Source: Shewanella pneumatophori (GTDB taxonomy: Bacteria; Pseudomonadota; Gammaproteobacteria; Enterobacterales; Shewanellaceae). From it: DNA of 64,000 bases. The notes below the pieces were generated by a model. That model ran no database searches and was not told the origin of the DNA. It was given only the letters and a program-made list of their open reading frames with translations. Below, in pieces: positions 8,599 through 16,781 of this stretch. Location: assembly GCF_023283895.1 (NCBI RefSeq), contig NZ_JAKILB010000003.1, positions 310,001-374,000 of the forward strand, read 5' to 3'. Every line of letters starts with the position of its first letter. Position 1 is the stretch's first letter. The translations under genes were made by a program, and so were the position numbers.

Positions 8599-9765
8599 TT
8601 ATTTGATGATCAATAGTTCTGGTTCAGCGCGTTGGCTTAACCACTCTGCGCCGTTTTCAGTGATCACGATGTTTTCTTCGTGAACCATTGACTTACCTGG
8701 TGCGTAAACCATGCCTGGCTCTAGTGTCATTACCATGCCTGGCACAAGTAATGTGTTGTCAGTAGCAGTGTTAGATGGACGCTCAGTTAGCTCCATACCT
8801 AGGCCGTGACCTAGACGACCTACGTCGTTACCTAGTGCACCGTTAGCTTCTAGTACTTTCCACATTGCGTTGTAGATGTCAGAAGTGGTGTTACCTGGGC
8901 GAGCAGCTTCAAAACCAGCAGTTGTTGCTTCGTAAGTTGCGCGGTAAGCCGCTTTAGTTTGCTCACTTGCGTGGCCGAATGCCCAGTTACGGTCGAAGTC
9001 TGAGAAGTAACCGTCACGTACAGCACCGGTGTCGATAATTAGTACGTCGCCGTCTTCAATCACGCGGTCAGTAGGACCCATGATGATGCTGTCGTAACCG
9101 TCTTGGCCTGAACCTGCGATGATGTATGGACATTCATCAGCGCCTTCCATCAGCATATCGATACCGAACTGCTTACAGATTTCACGCTCAGTCATACCCG
9201 CTTTTGCGTAACCAGGGATCTTGTCGAAGCCCACGTTAGTGATACGACAGATTTCGCGAACCTTGTCGATTTCAGCGACTGACTTAACTTGGCGCAACTC
9301 GTGGATAGCAAGAGATACGTCAACGAATTCTTTGCTTACTAAAGTAGTTAACTGTAAGTAGTTAGCTACTGGCATACGTAGGTGAGACTCAATACCTAGC
9401 GTTGCACCTACACGGCCAAAGCGTGAAGGTAGGCTGTTAAGTACGCTAGCTACGATGCTAATACCGTCGTCATCTGGACGTGGTGAAGCCCAAGTGTGGA
9501 TATCTTCAACCCAAGTACCTGCCATGCCGCTAGCACCGATTTCAGGGATAACTGCGATTGGCTTGCCTTCTGCAGGAAGGATTAGGAACCATGGACGAGT
9601 CGGGCTGTGCCAGAACTGGGTGTGAAAGCCTGAAAAGTAACGTACGTTAGGCTCGGTAGTTAACAGAATCGCGTCTACTTCTAGCTCACGCATCTTCTGC
9701 TGTGCTTTAGTCGCACGCATTTCAAATTCAGCTGTTGTAAATCCACGCTGTAATATGCTTTTCAT
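8599..9765 (-). CDS. M24 family hydrolase, EutD/DoeA-like
   Basis: About 388 aa from ATG 9765, which has GGAG six bases upstream; an in-frame GTG at 9783 is less likely. Creatinase-type N-terminal domain (EPNVRYFSGF near residue 40) and pita-bread C-terminal domain. All five metal ligands appear: Asp in IIDTGA, Asp in SDFDR, His in RLGHGLGMELTE, Glu in TLEPGMV and Glu in VHEENIVIT. The family covers Xaa-Pro peptidases, creatinase and ectoine hydrolase. Here the partners (EutA-like protein, M20 deacylase) point to opening of a small cyclic or amide-linked amino-acid derivative rather than general peptide work (inference). First gene of the minus-strand unit. Confidence 0.8.
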   Translation of the reverse strand: MKSILQRGFTTAEFEMRATKAQQKMRELEVDAILLTTEPNVRYFSGFHTQFWHSPTRPWFLILPAEGKPIAVIPEIGASGMAGTWVEDIHTWASPRPDDDGISIVASVLNSLPSRFGRVGATLGIESHLRMPVANYLQLTTLVSKEFVDVSLAIHELRQVKSVAEIDKVREICRITNVGFDKIPGYAKAGMTEREICKQFGIDMLMEGADECPYIIAGSGQDGYDSIIMGPTDRVIEDGDVLIIDTGAVRDGYFSDFDRNWAFGHASEQTKAAYRATYEATTAGFEAARPGNTTSDIYNAMWKVLEANGALGNDVGRLGHGLGMELTERPSNTATDNTLLVPGMVMTLEPGMVYAPGKSMVHEENIVITENGAEWLSQRAEPELLIIK

Positions 9766-9783
9766 TTTTATCTCCACATCCAC

Positions 9784-10104
9784 ACAACTGGCCTATTTGC
9801 CAAAAGGTCACTAAAGTGACCGGAAAACTGTTTTAGTCAACTATCGTTAACTTGGTGCGCATCATACTGTTTGCTGGATTTAAAAATGTGACGCATATCT
9901 CATAGTCAAAATCTGTTAACTCAGGATATGCTGTTAAACAAAAAAATCATGACCAAAGTCAAATATTTTAAACCATAGTTAAATTTAACTTGCTTAAAAC
10001 CGCAAAAAAACGTTCCATAGTTACATAAAGTTGATTCAAGGGTTGAATTGTTAACTCAAAAAGTTGACAATAACGGCATCTATAGTTCACAAAAGTAATC
10101 TGAA
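9784..10104. promoter_or_regulatory. Divergent control region of the catabolic cluster
   Basis: This gene-free stretch separates the M24 unit from the regulator gene. It is AT-rich and carries TGTTAACTCA twice, at 9914-9923 and 10049-10058, plus related GTTAA(A/C) sites around them. These are candidate operators for the adjacent YheO/DauR-type regulator. No confident -35/-10 pair was found. Confidence 0.4.
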
Positions 10105-10785
10105 ATGATCAAAGCGGCAGAACAGGCATTTAAAACGGAATTTACACCTAGAGATCGTGAGTTACTGCAAAGCTATTTCCATTTAGCTGAAAGCATGGCC
10201 GATTTAATAGGTCCTCACTGTGAAGTCGTGATCCACTCATTAGAGAGCTTTGAACAGTCAGTAGTAAAAATCGTTAACGGCCACCATACCGGCCGTAAAG
10301 TGGGATCGCCGATAACCGACTTAGGCTTAAAGATGCTACGCCAGTACGAACAAACCGGTGAGCTAACACCTAAGAGTTATTTCAGTAATAACAAAGGTGG
10401 CGAGATGTTGAAGTCGAGCACCTGCATATTACAAGGCGAGAAAGGCAGACCAATTGGCATGTTTTGCGTAAACATGAATTTGTCTTACCCGTTCCCAGAG
10501 ATCATCAAGACACTGATGCCAGATACAACCCAGCATCAAAGTTTTGATATGACAGAAAACTTCAGCTCATCGGCTGGAGATGTGGTTGAGCAAGCGCTAA
10601 CCCACGCGATTGCAGAAGTTGAGGCTGATGACAGCGTTAACCTGAAAGGTCGCAATAAAGCTATTACTAAGGTGTTGTTTGATAACGGCATCTTTGAATT
10701 AAAAGAAGCAACTAACATAGTTGCTAACCATTTAAGCATTACCAAACATGCGGTGTATAAGTACATCCGTGAATTTAAATCCTAA
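10105..10785 (+). CDS. YheO/DauR-type transcriptional regulator
   Basis: 226 aa. N-terminal YheO-like PAS domain (about residues 15-130, with IGPHCEVVIHSLE and GRPIGMFCVNMNLS) and a C-terminal DauR-like helix-turn-helix (about 165-225, LKEATNIVANHLSITKHAVYKYIREF). Relatives sense amino acids or their derivatives; DauR represses D-arginine catabolism in Pseudomonas. It is divergent from the M24/racemase/EamA/M20 unit and lies 19 bp upstream of ridA and dpaL, so it probably controls both arms and itself. Likely ligand: the substrate or an intermediate of the pathway. Confidence 0.85.
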   Translation: MIKAAEQAFKTEFTPRDRELLQSYFHLAESMADLIGPHCEVVIHSLESFEQSVVKIVNGHHTGRKVGSPITDLGLKMLRQYEQTGELTPKSYFSNNKGGEMLKSSTCILQGEKGRPIGMFCVNMNLSYPFPEIIKTLMPDTTQHQSFDMTENFSSSAGDVVEQALTHAIAEVEADDSVNLKGRNKAITKVLFDNGIFELKEATNIVANHLSITKHAVYKYIREFKS

Positions 10786-10804
10786 TTATCGAGATAACAA
10801 CGCT

Positions 10805-11188
10805 ATGAAAACTGTAATCCATACTGAAAATGCTCCAGCTGCAATTGGTCCATACTCTCAAGCTCTTGCTTTCGACAAGTTAGTATTCACCTCTGGCCAG
10901 CTACCGCTAGATCCAGTAACTATGGCTTTCGTTGAAGGCGGCGTTAAAGAGCAAGCTTACCAATCTCTAAAGAACCTTAAAGCAGTTCTAGAACAAGCTG
11001 GCGCAGGTACTGACACTGTACTTAAGACAACTTGTTTCCTAGCTGATATGGAAGACTTCGCAGTATTTAACGAAGTTTACACTGAAGTTTTCGGCACTGA
11101 CGCAGCTCCAGCTCGTTCATGTGTTCAAGCTGCTCGTCTACCAAAAGACGCGCTAGTTGAAGTTGAAGCAATCGCCTTCATCAAGTAA
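10805..11188 (+). CDS. ridA: RidA family enamine/imine deaminase
   Basis: 127 aa from ATG 10805; a frame opening at 10748 inside the regulator gene is not credible. Contains the YjgF/RidA signature: PAAIGPYSQAL near residue 12, FTSGQLPLDP near 30, and PARSCVQAARLPKDALVEVEAIA with the conserved Arg at the C-terminus. RidA hydrolyses reactive 2-aminoacrylate-type enamines released by PLP ammonia-lyases. The next gene encodes such a lyase, so the pairing makes biochemical sense: it would clear 2-aminoacrylate made by DpaL and protect PLP enzymes. Confidence 0.9.
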   Translation: MKTVIHTENAPAAIGPYSQALAFDKLVFTSGQLPLDPVTMAFVEGGVKEQAYQSLKNLKAVLEQAGAGTDTVLKTTCFLADMEDFAVFNEVYTEVFGTDAAPARSCVQAARLPKDALVEVEAIAFIK

Positions 11189-11270
11189 TACCTGTTTTAA
11201 AAAGCCTACTGTCCACTTACCTTTAGTGAGTGGACAACTGCCCTCTTGTTCATAATTTATAGTGGTTATC

Positions 11271-12449
11271 ATGCTAAAGCTGACTCAAAATGATTTCTTT
11301 AACGGCGAGACTTCTGACCTTTTCACAGCTCAAGTTGCTGAAAAAACTCGTCAATTCCACCAGCAGATCGAAGCTTACCAACCTACTCCGCTGATCTCTT
11401 TAGAGCAGTTAGCGGCGCGCCTTGGTGTTAAAGCAATTCTGGTGAAAGACGAATCGTACCGTTTCGGCCTAAATGCTTTTAAAGTATTAGGTGGTTCATA
11501 CGCTTTAGGTAAGCAACTTGCTGAACACCTAAGTGTTGATATCAGCGAAATTGATATGAAAACTGTAGCAGACAAGCTAAGCGAACCTTTGGTTTTCGCT
11601 ACTGCAACTGCTGGTAACCACGGAACAGGTGTGGCTTGGGCTGCACGTGAAATGGGCCAAAAAGCTGTAGTTTACATGCCAAAAGGTTCATCACAAGCAA
11701 GCGTAACTCGCATTCAAAACCTAGGTGCTGAGTGTATCGTTACTGATTGCAACTACGACGACACAGTGCGTATCGCTAACCAAACAGCGACTGAAAACGG
11801 CTGGATGCTAGTGCAAGATACAGCATGGGAAGGCTACGATAAGATCCCTACTTGGATCTCTCAAGGCTACATGACTATGGCTGTTGAAGCGCAAGAGCAA
11901 GTTGAAGCTATGGGTCTAAAACCGACTCACCTTATGCTTCAAGCTGGTGTTGGCGCTATGGCTGGCGGGATCTTGGGTTACTTCGCTGACAAAGTTGGCG
12001 CAAACAACTTCAAGACCATTATCGCTGAGCCTGCAAAAGCAGATTGTATCTACAACTCTGGTATTAAAGGCGAAATGGTTGCAGTAACTGGCGAGCTAAA
12101 CTCTATCATGGCAGGTCTTGCATGTGGCGAGCCAAACCCAGTAACTTGGCCTATCCTAAAGCAGTGCAGCAGCTTCTTCGCTTCAGTTGAAGATGAAGTT
12201 ACTGCAACGGGTATGCGCGTTCTTGGTAATCCACTAGCGGGCGATACTAAGGTTGTTAGCGGTGAGTCAGGTGCACTAACTCTTGGCCTACTATACATGC
12301 TAGCCAGCCGTGAAGATTACAGCGAATACCGCACTCAACTTGGTCTAGACCAAGATGCAGTAATCATGCTGTTCAGCACTGAAGGTGACACTAACCCAGA
12401 CCGTTACCGTCAAATCGTTTGGGAAGGCATGCACAGCACTGCTAAATAA
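11271..12449 (+). CDS. dpaL: Diaminopropionate ammonia-lyase
   Basis: About 392 aa from ATG 11271 (a GTG lies at 11262). Fold-type II PLP enzyme matching YgeX/DpaL, which converts 2,3-diaminopropionate to pyruvate and two ammonia. The PLP lysine is in RFGLNAFKVLGGSYAL near residue 78; ATATAGNHGTGVAWAAR binds the cofactor phosphate region; VSGESGALTLGLL lies near the C-terminus. Length agrees with the E. coli enzyme (about 398 aa). It follows ridA by 82 bp and ends at a strong terminator. It is the predicted final catabolic step of the cluster. Confidence 0.9.
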   Translation: MLKLTQNDFFNGETSDLFTAQVAEKTRQFHQQIEAYQPTPLISLEQLAARLGVKAILVKDESYRFGLNAFKVLGGSYALGKQLAEHLSVDISEIDMKTVADKLSEPLVFATATAGNHGTGVAWAAREMGQKAVVYMPKGSSQASVTRIQNLGAECIVTDCNYDDTVRIANQTATENGWMLVQDTAWEGYDKIPTWISQGYMTMAVEAQEQVEAMGLKPTHLMLQAGVGAMAGGILGYFADKVGANNFKTIIAEPAKADCIYNSGIKGEMVAVTGELNSIMAGLACGEPNPVTWPILKQCSSFFASVEDEVTATGMRVLGNPLAGDTKVVSGESGALTLGLLYMLASREDYSEYRTQLGLDQDAVIMLFSTEGDTNPDRYRQIVWEGMHSTAK

Positions 12450-12472
12450 GTCTTAGACTTAGTCTCGATCTA

Positions 12473-12504
12473 AAAAGCCGCTTCTTAGCGGCTTTTTTGT
12501 TTTT
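12473..12504 (+). terminator. Rho-independent terminator after dpaL
   Basis: AAGCCGC and GCGGCTT pair across TTCTTA and are followed by a T-run (TTTTTTGTTTTT). Confidence 0.85.
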
Positions 12505-12510
12505 AAAAGA

Positions 12511-12720
12511 AGGGACGGACTTCGTCCTGATAGGTCCTAGGGCGGTGCTACGCACCTGCGAGGACGCCAACAAGTTGGCTATTAGGAAAAAACAAAAACA
12601 CTTCAAAAACAGAACGTTGCACTTTTTGCCTTTTACTTTTCCGTAAGCACAGTGTTCCGTCAGTGACGCAGTCACGTTCCCTAGGCCGCAGGCCGTCCGT
12701 CTTGGCTTTAAAAAAAGGAC
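12511..12720. repeat. Mini-hairpin repeat cluster
   Basis: Much of the gene-free stretch 12505-12864. Short hairpins with two- or three-base loops occur at 12517-12527 (GGAC-TTC-GTCC), 12544-12556 (GGTGC-TAC-GCACC), 12566-12579 (GCCAAC-AA-GTTGGC), 12663-12675 (GTGAC-GCA-GTCAC) and 12684-12694 (GGCC-GCA-GGCC). Either strand then shows C-GNA-G loops. The same style is seen in the other dispersed repeats of this window. Bases 12721-12864 are AT-rich leader of the next gene with nothing specific. Confidence 0.65.
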
Positions 12721-12864
12721 CTAAGTCCTTTCTTTGCCCTACCCTATAACTTCCTTAATATTCAATTTTACTTACGCTAACTGTCAGCACTATTTAATTT
12801 ATTAAATAGTGCTGCAAGACTATAATTAAATGCCCAACTATAACCTTGTTAATAGCACCCACTG

Positions 12865-13815
12865 ATGACCACTGACACAAGCAATAAAACCCCTAATAAA
12901 ATCCACTTAGCGCTGTTTATTTTAATCGGCACTGCATGCTTGTTGCCTATGGTGTCATCTCCTGTAGCGCTTATTTTAGGGTTCACGCTTGCCAGCATTG
13001 GCTGGGCACCAGATCAAGTTCACCTTGGCGCACTGACCAAAAAACTGCTCGCTTACTCTATTGTCGGCTTAGGCTTTGGTATCCAGCTAGAAACCGCACT
13101 CAGTATTAGTATTGCCAACCTGCCGTTAATTTTAGGCTCTATTATCTTGACCCTAGTATTAGGTTTCGGCCTCACTAAGTTACTTAAACTGGATGCCAAA
13201 ATCGGTCATTTAGTTGCATCAGGCACAGCAATTTGTGGTGGCAGCGCCATTGCAGCCGTATCGCCAGCGATTAGAGCCAATAGCGAACAAACCGCAATTG
13301 CATTGGCCACAGTATTTATTCTTAACTCGATTGCGCTATTTATATTCCCGGCCATTGGCCATGCGCTTTCAATGAGCCAACATGACTTTGGCGTATGGAG
13401 TGCAATTGCCATTCACGATACCTCATCTGTTGTTGGCGCAGCCTCAGCTTACGGCAGTGAAGCGCTAACGACTGCCACCACAGTTAAGTTGGCACGAGCG
13501 CTGTGGATTATTCCTATCGCATTTATCAGCGCCATGCTATTTAAAGGCGATAAAAACAAAATGGCGATACCTTACTTTATCGGTTTTTACTGTTTGGCGA
13601 TTGCAGTGGCGCACTTTATGCCTGCTGGAGAGGTCGTTTACGGGGCGATTTTTGAGGTCTCTAAGCGTGTATTAGTTGTGTGCTTATTTTTAATTGGTGC
13701 TGGCATTACCATTCAAAAAATGAAATCAACTGGTCCTAAGCCGCTCATTCTAGGGGTGCTGTTATGGTTGGCAATTGGTAGCAGCTCGCTGGCGTATATT
13801 CTGGTCGTCCATTAG
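12865..13815 (+). CDS. YeiH/UPF0324 family membrane protein
   Basis: 316 aa with about 9-10 membrane helices, matching the YeiH (UPF0324, putative sulfate exporter) family. Characteristic segments: GLGFGIQLE near residue 72, SGTAICGGSAIAAVSPAI near 117-134 in the conserved core, and AIHDTSSVVGAASAYG near 185-200. Family members are called sulfate or sulfonate exporters, but direct evidence is thin. The gene stands alone, with a terminator about 50 bp after its stop. Confidence 0.85.
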   Translation: MTTDTSNKTPNKIHLALFILIGTACLLPMVSSPVALILGFTLASIGWAPDQVHLGALTKKLLAYSIVGLGFGIQLETALSISIANLPLILGSIILTLVLGFGLTKLLKLDAKIGHLVASGTAICGGSAIAAVSPAIRANSEQTAIALATVFILNSIALFIFPAIGHALSMSQHDFGVWSAIAIHDTSSVVGAASAYGSEALTTATTVKLARALWIIPIAFISAMLFKGDKNKMAIPYFIGFYCLAIAVAHFMPAGEVVYGAIFEVSKRVLVVCLFLIGAGITIQKMKSTGPKPLILGVLLWLAIGSSSLAYILVVH

Positions 13816-13866
13816 CCGAGTGGCTATGGCGGTTCAACAATCTAACCAAGATATAGCAGACTAAAA

Positions 13867-13893
13867 GCAGCGCATTAACGGCGCTGCTTTTTG
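13867..13893. terminator. Bidirectional terminator
   Basis: AAGCAGCGC and GCGCTGCTT pair across ATTAACG; A-run on the left and T-run on the right allow termination both ways. It ends the YeiH gene and overlaps the last codons of the small minus-strand frame at 13875. Confidence 0.75.
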
Positions 13894-14030
13894 CTTATAT
13901 GACGCCAAATAAGTAACGAGAGTAAACAACTAAACGCGCCTAAATCGATAAGTGCTCGCGTTAAGCCGCTTGTTAGCAAAGAGGCGACAATTAGCACTGC
14001 GCAGCACAATAATATTAGCCAGTTATTCAA
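13875..14030 (-). CDS. Predicted 51-aa membrane protein
   Basis: Short frame starting with TTG at 14030, preceded by a strong ribosome site (GGAGGGGAG, about 6 bases before TTG). The translation begins MNNWLILLCCAVLIVASLL and continues through a hydrophilic turn (TSGLTRALIDLG) into a second hydrophobic stretch (AFSCLLSLLIW), ending in a basic tail (RHISKKQRR). This fits a two-helix small membrane protein. No family was recognised. The last codons coincide with the terminator stem. The case rests on the ribosome site and hydropathy only. Confidence 0.5.
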   Translation of the reverse strand: MNNWLILLCCAVLIVASLLTSGLTRALIDLGAFSCLLSLLIWRHISKKQRR

Positions 14031-14174
14031 TGTAATCTCCCCTCCTAGGTAAGTAAAATGAATCGCTATTATTGGTGCTAATGCTATTACTCGCCAAGAT
14101 CCTTTATTACTAATAAATAGCTTTATCAGCTAAGGCTAGATGATTTACTTATATTAAGCTGACTTATAAACGGT

Positions 14175-14888
14175 TTAACCAACGGCATACGGATCATTGA
14201 GTGGATCATCGTTCCAGTCGTATTCTGTTAGTGTTTGAATACGTTTGGCTTCAAGTTCGCCATGCAAATGCTTAACCCAAAACAGTGCGGCATCAGTGCC
14301 TGCCGATACCCCTGATGAAGTAAGAAACTTGCCATCTAATACCCAACGCGCTTTGGCTTGCCAAGGTACATTGTCGTTCAATGAACTCACCCACTGAAAT
14401 GCCATCTTATTGGTGGTCGCCTTACGGCCATTTAACACCGACGTCATCGCTAATAATGCCGTGCCAGTGCACACTGTAAACACATTTTGGCTACGGGCGA
14501 TTTGTGCCACTAACCATTGCCTTAACTTAGTGTCATTCACTAAGCTGCGAGTGCCAATACCACCAGGGATCAATAACAGATCGCAATCATACGTCTCTGT
14601 CGTTAGGCAGTCTGCTACCACACGCGGGCCTTGATAGCTTTTGACGATTTCTGTCATCGCCACCAGCTTTATCTCACTATTGGGCATATGACCCAACATC
14701 TCTACTGGACCATGTAGATCTAAAGTTTCATAGTCATCAAATACCAGTGCCAACACCCGATATTTGCCCTCAGTAAATGGCGCATTAGTGGTTAATGATG
14801 ACGTACTCACTGCCGCTTGCACTGCTGGCGCTATTGCACCTGTTGCCATTAGCACTGAAGCGCCTTTTATAAACTGCCTACGTTGCAT
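14175..14888 (-). CDS. Tat-exported DJ-1/PfpI family protein
   Basis: 237 aa. The N-terminus has a twin-arginine signal (MQRRQFIKGASVLMATGAIA, cleavage likely after VQA), so the protein is exported folded. The mature domain is DJ-1/PfpI-like: LVFDDYETLDLHGPVEML near residue 50, LLLIPGGIG near 103, and the nucleophile elbow VFTVCTGTALLAM near 137-149 with the reactive Cys. Resembles GlxA or isonitrile-hydratase relatives without their DNA-binding domain. A periplasmic location is unusual for this superfamily. Substrate unknown; stands alone. Confidence 0.8.
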   Translation of the reverse strand: MQRRQFIKGASVLMATGAIAPAVQAAVSTSSLTTNAPFTEGKYRVLALVFDDYETLDLHGPVEMLGHMPNSEIKLVAMTEIVKSYQGPRVVADCLTTETYDCDLLLIPGGIGTRSLVNDTKLRQWLVAQIARSQNVFTVCTGTALLAMTSVLNGRKATTNKMAFQWVSSLNDNVPWQAKARWVLDGKFLTSSGVSAGTDAALFWVKHLHGELEAKRIQTLTEYDWNDDPLNDPYAVG

Positions 14889-15024
14889 TTCTTTCCCATC
14901 TATTTTCGATTGCTTGGGCGATTTTAGTCTTTAAGGATGGTAATTAATTCAATGATTAAGCTAATAAACGCCAAATCGTTCATCAAAAATAGAGATGGCG
15001 CAAATAATGTCAATTTGTGGGATC

Positions 15025-15044
15025 TAATACCAATCAGTATAAAC
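15025..15044. repeat. Solo terminal-repeat sequence
   Basis: TAATACCAATCAGTATAAAC here is identical to the left end of the MITE-like element at 25419-25438. No second end was found nearby, so it may be a remnant. Confidence 0.5.
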
Positions 15045-15070
15045 AGTGATACGGCTAGATTTAAGATATA

Positions 15071-15095
15071 AAAAAGCGCCCATTTCGGGCGCTTC
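15071..15095 (-). terminator. Rho-independent terminator after HD-GYP gene
   Basis: AAGCGCCC and GGGCGCTT pair across ATTTC; on the minus strand the stem runs into TTTTTTATA. Confidence 0.8.
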
Positions 15096-15109
15096 TTAGT
15101 AATGAATTA

Positions 15110-16294
15110 TCAGTAGAACGGCGTTGGATCGATTTCTAAACTGCTTGGTGAGATCCCTTTTTCAATATTGAAAGAGGAACGACGCAAATCGACGATTTCA
15201 ACCTTGGTATAGCAACGCTTGGTTACCGAATAAAAGCATTTCACTTTAGGGTGCAGTGCATCGCGACCTGTCGCTTCCCAGACGATACCTATACGTCCGT
15301 CAGACAGCTGCACTAACGAGCCAACCGGATACACACCAATACAACGAATAAATTCGTAAACTAACTTTTGGTCTAGATGGAAAGGAGTCAAACTGATTAA
15401 GATTTTAAACGCTGCCGCGGGGCTCATGGCCTCCTTGTAACAGCGAGTTGCCGTCAAGGCGTCAAAGATATCGACGATACAACTCATGCGACCATGCAGC
15501 GGTATTTCATCGCCTTTTAATCCTCGCGGGTAGCCGTTACCATCGAGTTTTTCATGGTGCATCAAACTGATGTCTTTACTAATCTGCGACAAACCTTTGG
15601 TTTGCGCCATAATCTCAACTGCATAAGTCTGGTGCAGCTTTACATGCTCAAACTCTTCTGCAGTTAATTTACCCGGCTTATTCAAAATATTGCTATCGAT
15701 TTTGATCTTGCCTATATCATGCAAAATCCCACCAATGGCAATTTGCCGCAGCATATCGGTATCGAAATTTAAGTAACGGCCAAAGGTTACTAGCAAGAAG
15801 GCGACATTGATTGAGTGTTCTAGCAGATAGGCATCTTTCGAGCGCAGCGCCGACACACATTTGAGCGCATCAGCGTCTAGCATTACCGACTCAATCATAT
15901 TGTCGGCTAAAACTTCAAAAGGCTGGACTTCAACCGCTTTGCCCTCGAAGGTTTCAGACAGAACTTTTTGGATGAGATCTTTAGCCTCAACCATCAACTC
16001 TTTTGCTTGTTTCTGTCTGATTACGCGGTCGACTTTTATCGCTTTAGCAGCAGGCTTTACAACAACCTCTGCTCGACCTAAGCCTAAATCGGGTGCAGAG
16101 CGCTCGCCATTCACCCATACATGGCTAATATGATTCTTGTGTAGCTTTAAAATTGCTTCTGCGCTACGAATTTGTCCGGCACTGGCAATATTGACCTTAC
16201 TTTTATTACGGTCAATAGCCTCAACAAACATACCCACTTTTAATTCAGAAACAGCTATTTTAATTAAATGACTAGATTCAAGTGAATCACCCAT
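15110..16294 (-). CDS. HD-GYP domain c-di-GMP phosphodiesterase
   Basis: 394 aa, cytoplasmic. An N-terminal DUF3391-like domain (about residues 8-130, beginning IKIAVSELKVGMFV) is followed by an HD-GYP domain (about 150-310): HSINVAF, ILHDIGKIKI with the HD pair, HQTYAVEIM, LMHHEKLDGNGYPRGLKG with the GYP motif, and IVDIFDALTATRCY. The catalytic residues are present, so hydrolysis of cyclic di-GMP is expected. About 65 residues of beta-rich tail follow. Stands alone with its own terminator; targets unknown. Confidence 0.9.
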   Translation of the reverse strand: MGDSLESSHLIKIAVSELKVGMFVEAIDRNKSKVNIASAGQIRSAEAILKLHKNHISHVWVNGERSAPDLGLGRAEVVVKPAAKAIKVDRVIRQKQAKELMVEAKDLIQKVLSETFEGKAVEVQPFEVLADNMIESVMLDADALKCVSALRSKDAYLLEHSINVAFLLVTFGRYLNFDTDMLRQIAIGGILHDIGKIKIDSNILNKPGKLTAEEFEHVKLHQTYAVEIMAQTKGLSQISKDISLMHHEKLDGNGYPRGLKGDEIPLHGRMSCIVDIFDALTATRCYKEAMSPAAAFKILISLTPFHLDQKLVYEFIRCIGVYPVGSLVQLSDGRIGIVWEATGRDALHPKVKCFYSVTKRCYTKVEIVDLRRSSFNIEKGISPSSLEIDPTPFY

Positions 16295-16518
16295 TATCTC
16301 TTAGGTCCCCGGATGATTTAATCAAAAATACAGCTACTATATGTCACTGTACCCGTCATAGTTTGGTGATGTTTCGACTCCATAAACAACAGAGTCCATC
16401 TATTATTTTCCTACGACAATTAGACTATTCTATTCTGGGATTTGTTAAATCACCAGAGACAAAGTTAATTAATCTCCGCTAATGCAATTAAAATTTAAGC
16501 TAATCAGTAATGAATGCG

Positions 16519-16755
16519 TTAACTAACGCAAGTGCTAGCCACTGCAGCACTGCGCTTATGGCACTGAAAACTGCTAGGCTGCCAGCGACGATACATGCAG
16601 TTAAAACAAGAGCGCGCGACATTGTCGGTATGCTCATCTTCATCGTCACTTAAAAATACCGAACAATCTTTAGCAGCCTCTCGAGCTGGAGCATAGTCCT
16701 CGACACCAAACTTAAATTGCCATAAGTCGTTAACTTGAATAAACCATTGCTGCAT
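16519..16755 (-). CDS. Small Cys-rich hypothetical protein
   Basis: 78 aa, not recognised. Five Cys at residues 31, 50, 53, 65 and 76, including CFNC (50-53) followed by MYRRW, suggest a zinc or Fe-S site. The acidic stretch LSDDEDEH precedes it. GAGGT stands seven bases before the ATG. It is the last gene of the TonB/ECF/TiaS-like unit, 26 bp after the stop of the TiaS-like gene, so it likely serves that pathway. No signal peptide. Confidence 0.65.
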   Translation of the reverse strand: MQQWFIQVNDLWQFKFGVEDYAPAREAAKDCSVFLSDDEDEHTDNVARSCFNCMYRRWQPSSFQCHKRSAAVASTCVS

Positions 16756-16781
16756 CGCTTATACCTCTAGACCCTTTCGTA

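Noticed and set aside
10748..10804. N-terminal extension of RidA
   Set aside because: It overlaps the regulator's end in another frame; the ATG at 10805 gives the exact family N-terminus.
12442..12675. 77-codon minus-strand frame after dpaL
   Set aside because: Covers the dpaL terminator and mini-hairpin repeat; low-complexity composition.
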